Both the position numbers and the translations under genes were made by a program. 44,309 nt of DNA from an uncultured Verrucomicrobiales bacterium (lineage in GTDB: Bacteria; Verrucomicrobiota; Verrucomicrobiia; Verrucomicrobiales; Akkermansiaceae): assembly GCA_937901085.1 (NCBI GenBank), contig CALCHQ010000077.1, positions 1 through 44,309 on the forward strand, given 5' to 3'. The notes under the pieces were generated by a model. That model was not told where the DNA came from and ran no database searches. It was given only the letters and a program-made list of their open reading frames with translations. The number at the start of each line of letters is the position of its first letter. The first letter of the stretch is position 1. This document shows positions 32,391 through 39,900 of this stretch, piece by piece.

Positions 32391-32965
32391 GCTTCCTTTT
32401 TCCGGGGGGCGGGGGCTGCTTTACGCGTTTTGCGGCGTTTGCGCGCAGGCTTGCGACGCTTTCTGGGGGCGTTGATGCGCTGCATCTCGACCTGCATGAG
32501 CAGCAGCGTGAACATGGAAGCCGGGCTGATTTCGACCGCGGCCGCCAGCGAGACGCACTCGGCCAGCTGCACCATCTTCTGCAGCAGCGTGGCATATTCG
32601 GCCGCGTCTGTTCCGATGCCCGCATCGGTGAGCAGCGTGTGCAGTTGCAGCAGGTGGCGGAACATGCACAGCCAGTTCTCGTCCGGTCCGGCAGAGAGGC
32701 TGGTCATGAGGGCATCAGGCAGGGCATTGAGGCATTTCTCAATTTTGCGGAGCTGGGCTAGTCTGCTGCGATCCTTGCAACCGGCCGAGGCCGCTTCCAG
32801 CATGTAGCGCAGGGGAGTTTCCAGATTGCCGAAAGCCTCCAGCGCCTCCACCGGGACTTTACCTGGTTCGCAAATGGAGTCCTTGCGTCTGGCTACGCTG
32901 GCAAACAGTTCCTCCATGGCTGCCAGGCGGCCGTGTGGTGTTACTGTCTCCCTCTCAAAAAGCAT
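32387..32965 (-). CDS. Helical protein with histone-like basic tail, function unknown
   Basis: 192 residues. The body (1-160) is helical and Leu/Ala/Glu rich with no recognised motif. The tail from about 165 is very basic: RKRRKPARKRRKTRKAA, then PAPRKKEA, similar in composition to histone H1 or to Pro/Lys/Arg/Ala-rich DNA-binding tails. It could bind nucleic acid through the tail. The promoter lies at 32972-33000 and the ATG is six bases after the -10. I do not recognise the family. Confidence 0.75.
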   Translation of the reverse strand: MLFERETVTPHGRLAAMEELFASVARRKDSICEPGKVPVEALEAFGNLETPLRYMLEAASAGCKDRSRLAQLRKIEKCLNALPDALMTSLSAGPDENWLCMFRHLLQLHTLLTDAGIGTDAAEYATLLQKMVQLAECVSLAAAVEISPASMFTLLLMQVEMQRINAPRKRRKPARKRRKTRKAAPAPRKKEA

Positions 32966-32971
32966 GCGCCC

Positions 32972-33000
32972 ATCCTACCAATTCCCTGCGGGTCTGGCAA
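32972..33000 (-). promoter_or_regulatory. Promoter of the basic-tailed protein gene
   Basis: On the minus strand TTGCCA (33000-32995), a 17-bp spacer and TAGGAT (32977-32972). Only six bases separate the -10 from the ATG at 32965, so the mRNA should begin at or very near the start codon. Confidence 0.62.
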
Positions 33001-33033
33001 GCTTAAAGCTCAACCCGGTGCATGATTCCGGCT

Positions 33034-33061
33034 AAAAAAGAACACCCCCGCGCGGCGGGGG
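33034..33061 (-). terminator. Terminator after the fucosidase gene
   Basis: CCCCCGC (33045-33051) pairs with GCGGGGG (33055-33061) around a three-base loop. Read on the minus strand the hairpin is followed by TGTTC and six T (33039-33034). It ends the FHA-fucosidase transcript. Confidence 0.85.
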
Positions 33062-33080
33062 GGTTGCAGGAAAACGGTGT

Positions 33081-35573
33081 TCAGGCTTTCTTTTTCTTCT
33101 TCTTGCCTTTCTTTTTGCCCTTCCCCTTGACATCGCCCTTGTCGCTCTCACCGAGGGCATCGGGGATGACCTGGCTCAGCTTGCCATTGACAAGCACCTT
33201 GACCTTATCGTTCCTGCTTCCGGATTTGAGACTGTACTTGGTGACTTTACCGTTCTTCCATTCCATATCGATGGTGATGTCACCACGGGCTCGGATGCCC
33301 TTGACATAGCCGTCCTTCCACTCTTCGGGCAGGGTGGGCAGCAGTTCAATCTGCCCGGCATGGCTCTGTACCAGCATTTCGCTCATGCCGCCGGTCATGC
33401 CGTAGGTCCCGTCCATCTGCATGGGCGGATGGTTGCCGAACAAGTTGTCCAGGACATTGTAGCGGATGTAGCTCTGCACCATTTCGTAGGCCTGGCGGGT
33501 GTTGCCGAAGCGGGCCCAGAGCGCAGTGCGCCACGGCCATGTCCAGCTGCGGCGGTTGTCGCCGCCGCAACCACGGAGTTCCAGACTCTTCATGGCGGCC
33601 TTGGCCAGTTCCGGGGTCTTGGTCATGGAAATGGAGGTGCCGGGGAACACGCCGATGAGGTGGGAGGTGTGGCGGTGGCCGGTCACCATGTTGGGGCGGT
33701 CGATAATCCATTCCTGCAGGTAGCCGCCGTCGGCCACACGGTTGGGGACAAGGCGGTCACGCAGGTTCAGCAGGTTCTTGGCCCAGGAAGCATCTACGCC
33801 CAGCACCTTGGCAGCCTTGGCTGTGTTGTCAAACAATTCCCAGATGAGCTGCTGGTCGTGCATGACACCATCTTCATCCGGCCCCCATTCGTGTGACCAG
33901 CTGTTCGGGGAAACCAGCGAGCCTTTCTTGATGCGCTTGAGTTCGGGGTGCTGGCTGACATCGAGCTTCTTGCCGCCGGACATGAGCCCTTCGCCCCCCT
34001 CTCCCACTTCCTTGAGGTAGGTTTCCCAGAACGCGCAGATGTTCTTGAGAATCGGGTAGCCTACATTCTTGAGGTAGGCCTTGTCCTGAGTGAAGGTGTA
34101 GTGATCCCACACATGCAGCGCATACCACGCATTCACGGGCGGGTTCCACTTCACCCAGCCGCCACCGCCCCAGGGGTTCTGGGAAATGCGGGTTGTCCAT
34201 CCCTTCACCGTGGCGCCGAAGTGCTTGGAGGTCATGTTGGTGAGGGGTGTTTCCATGGCCTGCATGAACTTGATGAAGGGCAAATGGCATTCGGAGAGGT
34301 TGCCTACTTCCGCACCCCAGTAACACATCTGCAGATTGATGTTGTTGTGGTAGTCGCAGGCCCAGGCCGCGTGTACCTTGTTGTTCCAGATGCCTTGCAG
34401 GTTGACCGGCAGGTTGCCGGGGCGGGAGCCGCTGATGAGGACGTAGCGGCCATACTGGTAAATGGTGGCCTCCAGTTCAGGGTCGTCGCCGTCGTAATTC
34501 TTGATGCGTTCGTCCGTGGGGAGAGCGGCTCGTTCCTTGGCCGTCTTACCCAGGCTGAGCTGGAGCCTGTTGAAGAGCTTCTTGTAGTGGGCTGTATGGC
34601 TGCTGCGGATGGCGCTTTGCTTTTTCTTTTCGATGTCAGCAAGAACCTTCTTGTTGGTGGCGGCAGGGTCCTTGCCTTTCCAGTTGCTGCTGAAATCCAT
34701 CTTGTAATCCGTGGCGAGCGAGACATAGACCTCGAAGGACTCTGCTCCCTTGATTTCGATGTAGGGCATGTTGTCTGCAGCGTACTGGGGCATCATGCTT
34801 CTTTCATTGTCGCCCTGCTTCTTGTACCCTACCTCTACCTGGCCGGCCTTGCCCTTGACCTTGGCTTCGCCGCCCTTGTGCCTGACGAGCAGACGGCCTT
34901 CGAACTGCTCGCCATTGGCCAGCGTGCCGCTCATGACAAGCCCTTTCTTCTGCTTGGAATAGGTGACGGTGTGGTAGGGGGTAAGGGCAATCCGGGCGGT
35001 CATACCTTTGGGGTTATCGGTGCTGGCGCAATAGACCAGTACGTTATCCGGCTCACTCACATAGCATTCGCGCTGGTGTTCTGCGCCATCGGCCTGCAGG
35101 GAAATGCGGGCGATACCATCGCGCAGATCGAGCGAGCGGCTGTAATTCGAGCTGCTGCCCTCCTGTTCAAAATCGATGTAGAGGTTGCCGAAAGGCTGGT
35201 AGGAACCGAACTGGTCCTTGTTGGCCAGGGGGCCGTAGGCGTAGCCGCTGCCGTTGCCGGGCAGGTTGGGGCCGCCACTCCACAGGCTCACTTCATTGAG
35301 GGTGACGAGTTCGCGGCGGTCGCCACCGTAGATGGTGCCGCCGATGCGGCCGTTGCCCACGGGCAGGGACTGGGCTTCCCATGTATCGTGCCGTTGTTTG
35401 CCGGGCAGGTTGCCCGATTCGGAATCGGCCTCGCTCCAGGGCAGCGTGGCGGGCTCTACGCCGGCCGGCTGCTTGTACCACAGGTAATCCTGCGTGGGGC
35501 GGGTATCATCGGCAAGAGTCAGATGCGGAAAGGCGCAAAGCAATGCGGCGGTGATGTGGATGTAGGTCTTCAT
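33081..35573 (-). CDS. Secreted GH95-family glycosidase, likely alpha-L-fucosidase
   Basis: 830 residues with a signal peptide ending near LTLA. The N-terminal beta-sandwich is followed by the (alpha/alpha)6 barrel. GH95 residues are in place: HNNINLQM with Asn411 and Asn413, matching the catalytic Asn pair of the bifidobacterial enzyme, and Asp721 in QMDGTYGMTGGMSEMLVQSH, matching its catalytic Asp. GH95 enzymes release alpha-1,2-linked fucose (some act on alpha-L-galactose) by inversion, a first step in trimming mucin or milk glycans. The usual GNFG after the Asp reads GTYG. The C-terminus ends in an unusual Lys/Gly tail (GKGKKKGKKKKKKA). It follows the FHA gene after nine bases. Confidence 0.93.
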   Translation of the reverse strand: MKTYIHITAALLCAFPHLTLADDTRPTQDYLWYKQPAGVEPATLPWSEADSESGNLPGKQRHDTWEAQSLPVGNGRIGGTIYGGDRRELVTLNEVSLWSGGPNLPGNGSGYAYGPLANKDQFGSYQPFGNLYIDFEQEGSSSNYSRSLDLRDGIARISLQADGAEHQRECYVSEPDNVLVYCASTDNPKGMTARIALTPYHTVTYSKQKKGLVMSGTLANGEQFEGRLLVRHKGGEAKVKGKAGQVEVGYKKQGDNERSMMPQYAADNMPYIEIKGAESFEVYVSLATDYKMDFSSNWKGKDPAATNKKVLADIEKKKQSAIRSSHTAHYKKLFNRLQLSLGKTAKERAALPTDERIKNYDGDDPELEATIYQYGRYVLISGSRPGNLPVNLQGIWNNKVHAAWACDYHNNINLQMCYWGAEVGNLSECHLPFIKFMQAMETPLTNMTSKHFGATVKGWTTRISQNPWGGGGWVKWNPPVNAWYALHVWDHYTFTQDKAYLKNVGYPILKNICAFWETYLKEVGEGGEGLMSGGKKLDVSQHPELKRIKKGSLVSPNSWSHEWGPDEDGVMHDQQLIWELFDNTAKAAKVLGVDASWAKNLLNLRDRLVPNRVADGGYLQEWIIDRPNMVTGHRHTSHLIGVFPGTSISMTKTPELAKAAMKSLELRGCGGDNRRSWTWPWRTALWARFGNTRQAYEMVQSYIRYNVLDNLFGNHPPMQMDGTYGMTGGMSEMLVQSHAGQIELLPTLPEEWKDGYVKGIRARGDITIDMEWKNGKVTKYSLKSGSRNDKVKVLVNGKLSQVIPDALGESDKGDVKGKGKKKGKKKKKKA

Positions 35574-35582
35574 AGAAGGAAA

Positions 35583-36269
35583 TCAAAGAAATTCAACTTG
35601 CAGCTGGACGCTGCCCAGGGAAAGAGTGTCGCCGTCGGCGAGCTGCCGGTTATTGTCGTAGGGAGTGAGCCGCGCGCCATTGACCGCAGTTCCGTTGGTG
35701 GATTGGAGATCACTGACGACAAGGCCGTATTCATCCAGACGCAGTTCCAGATGGTTGCGGGAGACGCTGTCATCATCAATGGTGTATTCGGGCTGCTCCG
35801 GGGCACGGCCCAGAATCACCCCGGTTTCGCGGGCAATGAGGGCAAAAGGAATGGTTTTCTCCCATGCCCGCCCATCGCTCAGCAATCCGAACAGCCGTAA
35901 ATCGGAAGCAATGGAACTGTCGGTGGGCGATTCGGGCATGTGAATGGCCGGGGTCAGGGCGTTTTCCAGCCCGCTTCCCAGCTGCCATTTGTTGCGGAGT
36001 GCGTGGTAGGGTTGCAGGGATTGCAGGTAAATCCTGGTTTCAGGCGCAGATTCCACATCGGCCGGCAGGGAACCAGGGGGGGAGGAAACTGGAATGGGGG
36101 CATCCCATGCAGGAGCGAGCGGAACTTCCCGCCCGGTGGCCGGACTCTGCCCCAGTTTCAATTCAGCCAGTTCCGCCTGAACCTGGGCCAGCTCGCGTTG
36201 CAAGTCGAGTGCGCGGGCTTCCAGTTCAGCGATGCGGGGCGTGGGGTTGTCCTGCAGGGGCGTGTTCAT
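35583..36269 (-). CDS. FHA-domain protein with N-terminal coiled coil
   Basis: 228 residues from ATG 36269, which has AGGAG six bases upstream. A coiled coil (about residues 12-42) and a Pro-rich linker precede a middle segment and the FHA domain (about 140-226) with ILGR, SRNHLEL and STNGTAVNG, the phospho-Thr-binding loops. It is upstream of the fucosidase by nine bases and shares its promoter at 36281-36309, an odd pairing of a cytoplasmic signalling protein and a secreted enzyme. The Ser/Thr kinase at 10950 could be its partner; that is inference. Confidence 0.88.
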   Translation of the reverse strand: MNTPLQDNPTPRIAELEARALDLQRELAQVQAELAELKLGQSPATGREVPLAPAWDAPIPVSSPPGSLPADVESAPETRIYLQSLQPYHALRNKWQLGSGLENALTPAIHMPESPTDSSIASDLRLFGLLSDGRAWEKTIPFALIARETGVILGRAPEQPEYTIDDDSVSRNHLELRLDEYGLVVSDLQSTNGTAVNGARLTPYDNNRQLADGDTLSLGSVQLQVEFL

Positions 36270-36280
36270 ACACTCCTGCC

Positions 36281-36309
36281 ATACTATCAGAATGCCGCCG
36301 CCATGGCAA
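36281..36309 (-). promoter_or_regulatory. Promoter of the FHA-fucosidase operon
   Basis: On the minus strand TTGCCA (36309-36304), a 17-bp spacer and TAGTAT (36286-36281). The ATG at 36269 is 11 bases further, with an AGGAG in between that may lie at the very 5' end of the mRNA. Confidence 0.65.
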
Positions 36310-36346
36310 GCAAGAAGTGAAGATTCGCTGCCCGGCGACCGGGAAA

Positions 36347-36607
36347 TCAGGGGGCTTTGAAGGTAATGACCTGGCGCAGAGGAAGCTGGTGTTCTCTGGA
36401 ACTTCCTGGTAACAAAAGGCGTCTCGGAGCGCGCTGTTCCACCTTGAAGGTGCCGAAACGCGCCAGTTTCACGCAACCGTCCTGCACCAGTCCCTCGCTG
36501 ATGCCGCGCAGCACAGCATCGACCGCCAGCTGGGCGGCCATGTGGGTGGCGGTGCCACCCAGTTGCTGGCGTACCAGTTCCTCCAGATCTTGGCGGTTCA
36601 GGTTCAT
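36347..36607 (-). CDS. HU/IHF-family DNA-binding protein, short
   Basis: 86 residues from ATG 36607. It has the HU pattern of an N-terminal helix pair, then GCVKLARFGTFKVEQRAPRR, the strand-turn before the DNA-clasping arms, and a short C-terminal strand ITFKAP. The usual arm motif GRNPxTGE is replaced by GSSREHQLPL and the first helices are divergent (MNLNRQDLEELVRQQL), so binding may differ from ordinary HU. The start overlaps the stop of the YugP-like gene as ATGA. HU-like proteins bend DNA and shape the nucleoid. Confidence 0.82.
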   Translation of the reverse strand: MNLNRQDLEELVRQQLGGTATHMAAQLAVDAVLRGISEGLVQDGCVKLARFGTFKVEQRAPRRLLLPGSSREHQLPLRQVITFKAP

Positions 36608-37383
36608 TGGCGGTTGTGGCTGGCGCGGCCCAGGATGATGAGGGCGTAGTACAGCAGCATGGCCAGGGAAGAAAGTGCTGCGGCCACATAGGTCATGGCA
36701 GCCCAGCGCAAGGCTGTGCCAGCCTGGTGGTGCATGGCTCTGTCTGCCAGCCCGCATTGCTCCAGCCAGGCCAGCGCGCGGCGCGAGGCATCGAACTCCA
36801 CCGGCAGCGTGACCAGCGCAAAGACTGTGGTCAGGGCATACAGCGCCAGGCCAATCCATGCCACGGTGGTGTTATTACTGCCTGCCAGCAGGAACAGACC
36901 CAGCATCAGGATAATCTGCCCCAGGCGCGAACCCAGATTCACCACAGGTACGAGCGTGGAACGCAGACCGAGCCAGGGATAGGCGCGGGCGTGCTGGATG
37001 GCATGCCCGCATTCGTGCGCTGCAACAGCCATAGCAGCCACACTGGCCTCATTGTAGACACTCTCGCTGAGGTTGACGGTGCGGTCCATCGGGTTGTAGT
37101 GGTCCGTCAGGCGGCCCGGTGTGCTGATGACCTGCACATCGCCCAGTCCGTTCTGGTTCAGCATGAGGCGCGCCACCTCGGCCCCAGTGAGGGGGGCTTG
37201 TTCGCGGGCGTAGCGGTTAAATGCGTTCTTCAGACCCATCTGAACAGCGCCGCCCAGGAGCATGACGAGCAGCAGAATGCCTGCGCCCAGCAGAGTCATG
37301 CTGCTGTACATGCCGGGTGAAGCGGCGTAGAAATCATTGCCGTAGTAATAAGAGGCTTGTGCCAGTATATCCGGGAGATTCAT
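36604..37383 (-). CDS. YugP-family zinc metallopeptidase
   Basis: 259 residues from ATG 37383. A first membrane segment (about 30-50) is followed by a soluble part with RLTDHYNPMDRTVNLSE, the HExxH zinc site AAHECGHAIQH (His123, Glu124, His127), and then three or more membrane segments; VEFDASRRA after them is the usual late Glu region of this family. These are membrane-embedded peptidases of unknown substrate. The gene lies 47 bases downstream of queG and its stop overlaps the HU-like start. Confidence 0.9.
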   Translation of the reverse strand: MNLPDILAQASYYYGNDFYAASPGMYSSMTLLGAGILLLVMLLGGAVQMGLKNAFNRYAREQAPLTGAEVARLMLNQNGLGDVQVISTPGRLTDHYNPMDRTVNLSESVYNEASVAAMAVAAHECGHAIQHARAYPWLGLRSTLVPVVNLGSRLGQIILMLGLFLLAGSNNTTVAWIGLALYALTTVFALVTLPVEFDASRRALAWLEQCGLADRAMHHQAGTALRWAAMTYVAAALSSLAMLLYYALIILGRASHNRQ

Positions 37384-37430
37384 TATCATATCCAATTCTG
37401 CTATATGGATGCCGCTGCCGTGGGTTCTGT

Positions 37431-38336
37431 TCAAAAACAGCCGGATTCGGTGTTGCGGCGCAAGTGTTCTGCCCCGATGCGGGCAATGGGGCTTCCCTGG
37501 AAGAATTGTCTGAATCCGGCATCGTCCAGAGCGGCCAGCTGGGCCGGGGTGCAGGTCTGCAAACCAGACGGCATGAGCAGGTGCGGGTCAATGCGGAACT
37601 CATGCCCCGGCCGGGGCCGGTTCCAGGGGCAGGCTTCCTGGCAGGCGTCGCAGCCGTACAGGCGCGCACCCTGCCTGGCGGCGATATCCTCAGGCATGGC
37701 ATCCGGCGACTCAATCGTCCAGTAGGAAAGACAACGGCGAGCATCACAGCAGCCGCCCTGCAGCGCGCCGGTGGGGCAGGCTTCTTCGCAGCGGTGGCAG
37801 TTGCCGCAGCGCTGGGGGACGGGTTCATCCATGGGGAGTTCCAGCGTGGTGAGGATGCTGGCCAGAAAACAATACGACCCGCGATCCGGCCGGATGAGCA
37901 GCCCATTGCGCCCAATCCAGCCCAGCCCGGCCTGTGCGGCAAAGAAACGCTCGCTGACCGGGCCGCTGTCTGTAAAGTAACGCTGGGTTCCACCGTAGAA
38001 CTGCAAGGTTTCATCCAGGTCGGCCAGCTTGGAGGCGAGCAGCTTGTGGTAATCCTCCCCCTGGGCATAGCGGGCAATGCTTCCGCTGGTAAGACGCGCG
38101 TCGTAGCGCGGGTATTCGTAACTCAGCATAATCACCCGCTTCACCCCAGGCAGCACCAACTCCGGGTTCTGCCGCGCGGACAGGTGCCGCGCCATCCACT
38201 CCATGCTGGCGTGCTTGCCCTCGGCCACAAAACGGGCCAGCTGGTCTCCCTGCGCCGCGTGGGCATCAGCCACCCCCAGTCCGGAGAATCCCAACAGGGC
38301 AGCAGCGTATTCCAGCGCCTGGCGTGGAGGTGTCAT
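37431..38336 (-). CDS. queG: Epoxyqueuosine reductase QueG
   Basis: 301 residues. Two 4Fe-4S clusters are encoded by CGNCHRCEEACP (Cys177, Cys180, Cys183, Cys187) and CDACQEACP (Cys229, Cys232, Cys236, with Cys202 nearby). The N-terminal cobalamin-binding domain has YEYPRY and the catalytic Asp123 in YFTDSGPVSER. QueG reduces epoxyqueuosine to queuosine in position 34 of tRNAs for Tyr, His, Asn and Asp, using cobalamin. Shorter than many homologues (about 350-380) because it lacks a C-terminal HEAT-like extension. It lies 17 bases after the Sel1 gene and upstream of the YugP-like gene. Confidence 0.94.
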   Translation of the reverse strand: MTPPRQALEYAAALLGFSGLGVADAHAAQGDQLARFVAEGKHASMEWMARHLSARQNPELVLPGVKRVIMLSYEYPRYDARLTSGSIARYAQGEDYHKLLASKLADLDETLQFYGGTQRYFTDSGPVSERFFAAQAGLGWIGRNGLLIRPDRGSYCFLASILTTLELPMDEPVPQRCGNCHRCEEACPTGALQGGCCDARRCLSYWTIESPDAMPEDIAARQGARLYGCDACQEACPWNRPRPGHEFRIDPHLLMPSGLQTCTPAQLAALDDAGFRQFFQGSPIARIGAEHLRRNTESGCF

Positions 38337-38353
38337 CGGGGAAGAGAGGGAGG

Positions 38354-39325
38354 TTAAGGCTGGAGGTCGGATTCCAGCAGCCAGTAGCGGAGGCGTTCCC
38401 GCGTATCATCGCTCACCGGGAGCGCGAGGATGAGGTGCTGGGTGGCGTTGTCGATGCGCTTGCGGATGGGTGTGGCGCTGCGGTGGCTGGCGCGTATGCC
38501 CTCCTTGAAGGCAAGCCTCTGCATGTTGGCCGAAGCTTCCCTGTTGCCCAGGTTGGCCGCCATGCGGTACAATTTATAAGCGTTTTCAGGATTACGGGGC
38601 GGGGGATAACCCTTTTCGAACATGGACCCCAGGTTGTTGAGGCAGCGCGCATCGTGCAGCCTGGCACCCAGGCGGAACAGTTCGAAGGCTTTGCGGGCAT
38701 TGGCCTTCATGCCGATACCCTGGGCGCACATGTGCCCCATGTAGAAGAACAGGTTGGGAGTGGCCGGGTGGCGGAGAGCCTGTTCGTGCAGGATGTCCCA
38801 GGCGCGCTGCGGGTCAGCCGGGGTACCGATGCCAAGCATCAGATAGCGGGCGTGTTCCACTCCGGCCTGCGGCAAGCCGCGGCGGGCGGCTTTCTGCATC
38901 CATTGGCAGGCTTCGTCTGCATCGGCCTTGCAGCCGCTGCCCTTTTCCAGGTACAGCGCCAGGCGGAACATGGCTTCCGTCCGCAGGTCAAAGGCCTCCG
39001 GGCTGCTGTTATCCAGCGCTGCCGCGTTGGCCATTCCCCGCGCCAGGCGGGTGGCCTGTTCAGGGTTGGCCACCAGGCCTTTGAACTTACCCTCGAACAC
39101 ATCCATGAGAAGCAGGGTGGCTTCAGGGTGCAGTTCTCGAACACAGGTTTCCAGCAGCAGGGGAACGCTTTCGACATTCTGAATGGAGCGGTCCTCCAGC
39201 ATGGCGCGCGCCTGTTCATACATGCTGTCCACTTCGGCACGGGTGACAGCCTCTGGCGTGGCGGTCGCAACCCTGCCCAGGGTCAGGAAGAGCAGCAGAA
39301 GAGGCAGGGTAGGGCGGAATGTCAT
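38354..39325 (-). CDS. Exported Sel1-repeat protein
   Basis: 323 residues from ATG 39325, seven bases after a -10 element. A signal peptide ends near VATATPE. Helical repeats of the Sel1/TPR type follow: EACQWMQKAARRGLPQAG, RAWDILHEQALRHP, KAFELFRLGARLHDARC and NAYKLYRMAANLGN. A C-terminal segment of 60 residues is non-repeat. Sel1 proteins act as scaffolds for protein partners. First gene of the run Sel1, queG, yugP, HU. Confidence 0.87.
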   Translation of the reverse strand: MTFRPTLPLLLLFLTLGRVATATPEAVTRAEVDSMYEQARAMLEDRSIQNVESVPLLLETCVRELHPEATLLLMDVFEGKFKGLVANPEQATRLARGMANAAALDNSSPEAFDLRTEAMFRLALYLEKGSGCKADADEACQWMQKAARRGLPQAGVEHARYLMLGIGTPADPQRAWDILHEQALRHPATPNLFFYMGHMCAQGIGMKANARKAFELFRLGARLHDARCLNNLGSMFEKGYPPPRNPENAYKLYRMAANLGNREASANMQRLAFKEGIRASHRSATPIRKRIDNATQHLILALPVSDDTRERLRYWLLESDLQP

Positions 39326-39332
39326 GAGCTGA

Positions 39333-39361
39333 TGTATAGCATGCAGGCGGGCGTTTGTCCA
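39333..39361 (-). promoter_or_regulatory. Promoter of the Sel1-queG operon
   Basis: On the minus strand TGGACA (39361-39356), a 17-bp spacer and TATACA (39338-39333). Seven bases separate the -10 from the ATG at 39325. It is back to back with the tRNA promoter at 39391. Confidence 0.68.
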
Positions 39362-39390
39362 TGTTTTTCCATATGTGTGCAGATTTATGC

Positions 39391-39419
39391 TTGACTTTGG
39401 CGGGTGCTGCATGTAACAT
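39391..39419 (+). promoter_or_regulatory. Promoter of the tRNA-Lys/tRNA-Glu unit
   Basis: TTGACT (39391-39396), a 17-bp spacer and TAACAT (39414-39419). The tRNA-Lys begins 27 bases further on. The GC-rich stretch between contains a small hairpin GCCG/CGGC near the expected transcript start. Confidence 0.72.
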
Positions 39420-39446
39420 CCTGCACGCCGTTTCGGCGGCACCAGT

Positions 39447-39519
39447 GCGCGAATAGCTCAGTTGGTAGAGCAGTAGACTTTTAATCTATTGGTCTCGGGT
39501 TCGAGTCCCGATTCGCGTA
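39447..39519 (+). tRNA. tRNA-Lys (anticodon TTT)
   Basis: 73 bases form a full cloverleaf: acceptor GCGCGAA with TTCGCGT (first pair G-T), D stem GCTC/GAGC, anticodon stem GTAGA/TCTAT (last pair weak) with loop CTTTTAA, T stem TCGGG/CCCGA with loop TTCGAGT, discriminator A. The CCA end is not encoded. It reads AAA and AAG codons. Six bases separate it from the tRNA-Glu gene, and both share one promoter and terminator. Confidence 0.97.
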
Positions 39520-39525
39520 CTACAT

Positions 39526-39597
39526 GTCCCCATCGTCTAGGGGTTAGGACATATGATTCTCAGTCATAGAACCGCGGTTCGAATCCGCGTGGGGATG
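39526..39597 (+). tRNA. tRNA-Glu (anticodon CTC)
   Basis: 72 bases: acceptor GTCCCCA with TGGGGAT, D arm of the Glu type (GTCTAGGGGTTAGGAC), anticodon stem TATGA/TCATA with loop TTCTCAG giving anticodon CTC, T arm CGCGG/CCGCG with loop TTCGAAT, discriminator G. CTC reads only GAG, so a second Glu tRNA with TTC must exist elsewhere. No CCA is encoded. Confidence 0.94.
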
Positions 39598-39600
39598 TTC

Positions 39601-39639
39601 AGGAAGCCCGGAGGCAAGGCCTCGGGCTTCCTGCTTTTT
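39601..39639 (+). terminator. Terminator of the tRNA unit
   Basis: AGGAAGCCCG (39601-39610) pairs with CGGGCTTCCT (39623-39632); inside, AGGC pairs with GCCT after a one-base bulge. Five T follow at 39635-39639. A strong intrinsic terminator three bases after the tRNA-Glu end. Confidence 0.92.
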
Positions 39640-39661
39640 CTGCCCATGCCGCAGAATGAAC

Positions 39662-39690
39662 TTGCCAGGCTGGTGTGGGTGTGCTATTCT
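39662..39690 (+). promoter_or_regulatory. Promoter of the leader peptide and TrpF-like gene
   Basis: TTGCCA (39662-39667), a 17-bp spacer and TATTCT (39685-39690). The leader ORF begins eight bases after the -10, so its start codon should sit within two or three bases of the mRNA end. Confidence 0.65.
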
Positions 39691-39698
39691 GCCCGCAG

Positions 39699-39770
39699 AT
39701 GGTTTCCCCCGTTTCCAGCAACGCCGTGATGCATAGCCCTGCCGCTATGTATTATTATAGCACGCTGTAA
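39699..39770 (+). CDS. Leader peptide with three consecutive Tyr codons
   Basis: A 23-codon ORF (ATG 39699, TAA 39768-39770) encodes MVSPVSSNAVMHSPAAMYYY followed by STL. Codons 18-20 are TAT TAT TAT (39750-39758). It starts next to a promoter and ends 10 bases before an RNA segment that can pair with the following terminator, the layout of attenuation leaders such as those of amino acid operons. A ribosome waiting on the Tyr codons would leave that segment (39780-39787) free; one at the stop codon would cover it. Too short to be found by ordinary gene callers. The predicted signal is low charged tRNA-Tyr, unexpected before a tryptophan-type gene. Confidence 0.65.
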   Translation: MVSPVSSNAVMHSPAAMYYYSTL

Positions 39771-39779
39771 GAAGACACC

Positions 39780-39869
39780 GGGAAGCTCATCACCAGTGCC
39801 GCAGCGCGGCACATGCCAGTACAGAAAGACGACGTCCAGGCTTCCCTGAAGCCCGGACGTTTTTATTTT
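39780..39869 (+). promoter_or_regulatory. Transcription attenuator (antiterminator and terminator)
   Basis: Terminator: ACGTCC and GGCTTC (39832-39844, one A between) pair with GAAGCC and GGACGT (39848-39860), loop CCT, then TTTTATTTTA. Antiterminator: GGGAAGCT (39780-39787) can pair with the terminator's 5' arm at GGCTTCCC (39839-39846). A third segment, GTTTCCC (39702-39708) at the start of the leader ORF, can instead pair with GGGAAGC. A separate perfect hairpin GTGCCGC/GCGGCAC lies between (39796-39812). The pairings are mutually exclusive as in trp- or phe-type attenuators. The terminator would stop transcription 30 bases before the TrpF-like ATG. Confidence 0.7.
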
Positions 39870-39900
39870 ATCCCCACACCATATACCATCCGCAAGAACA

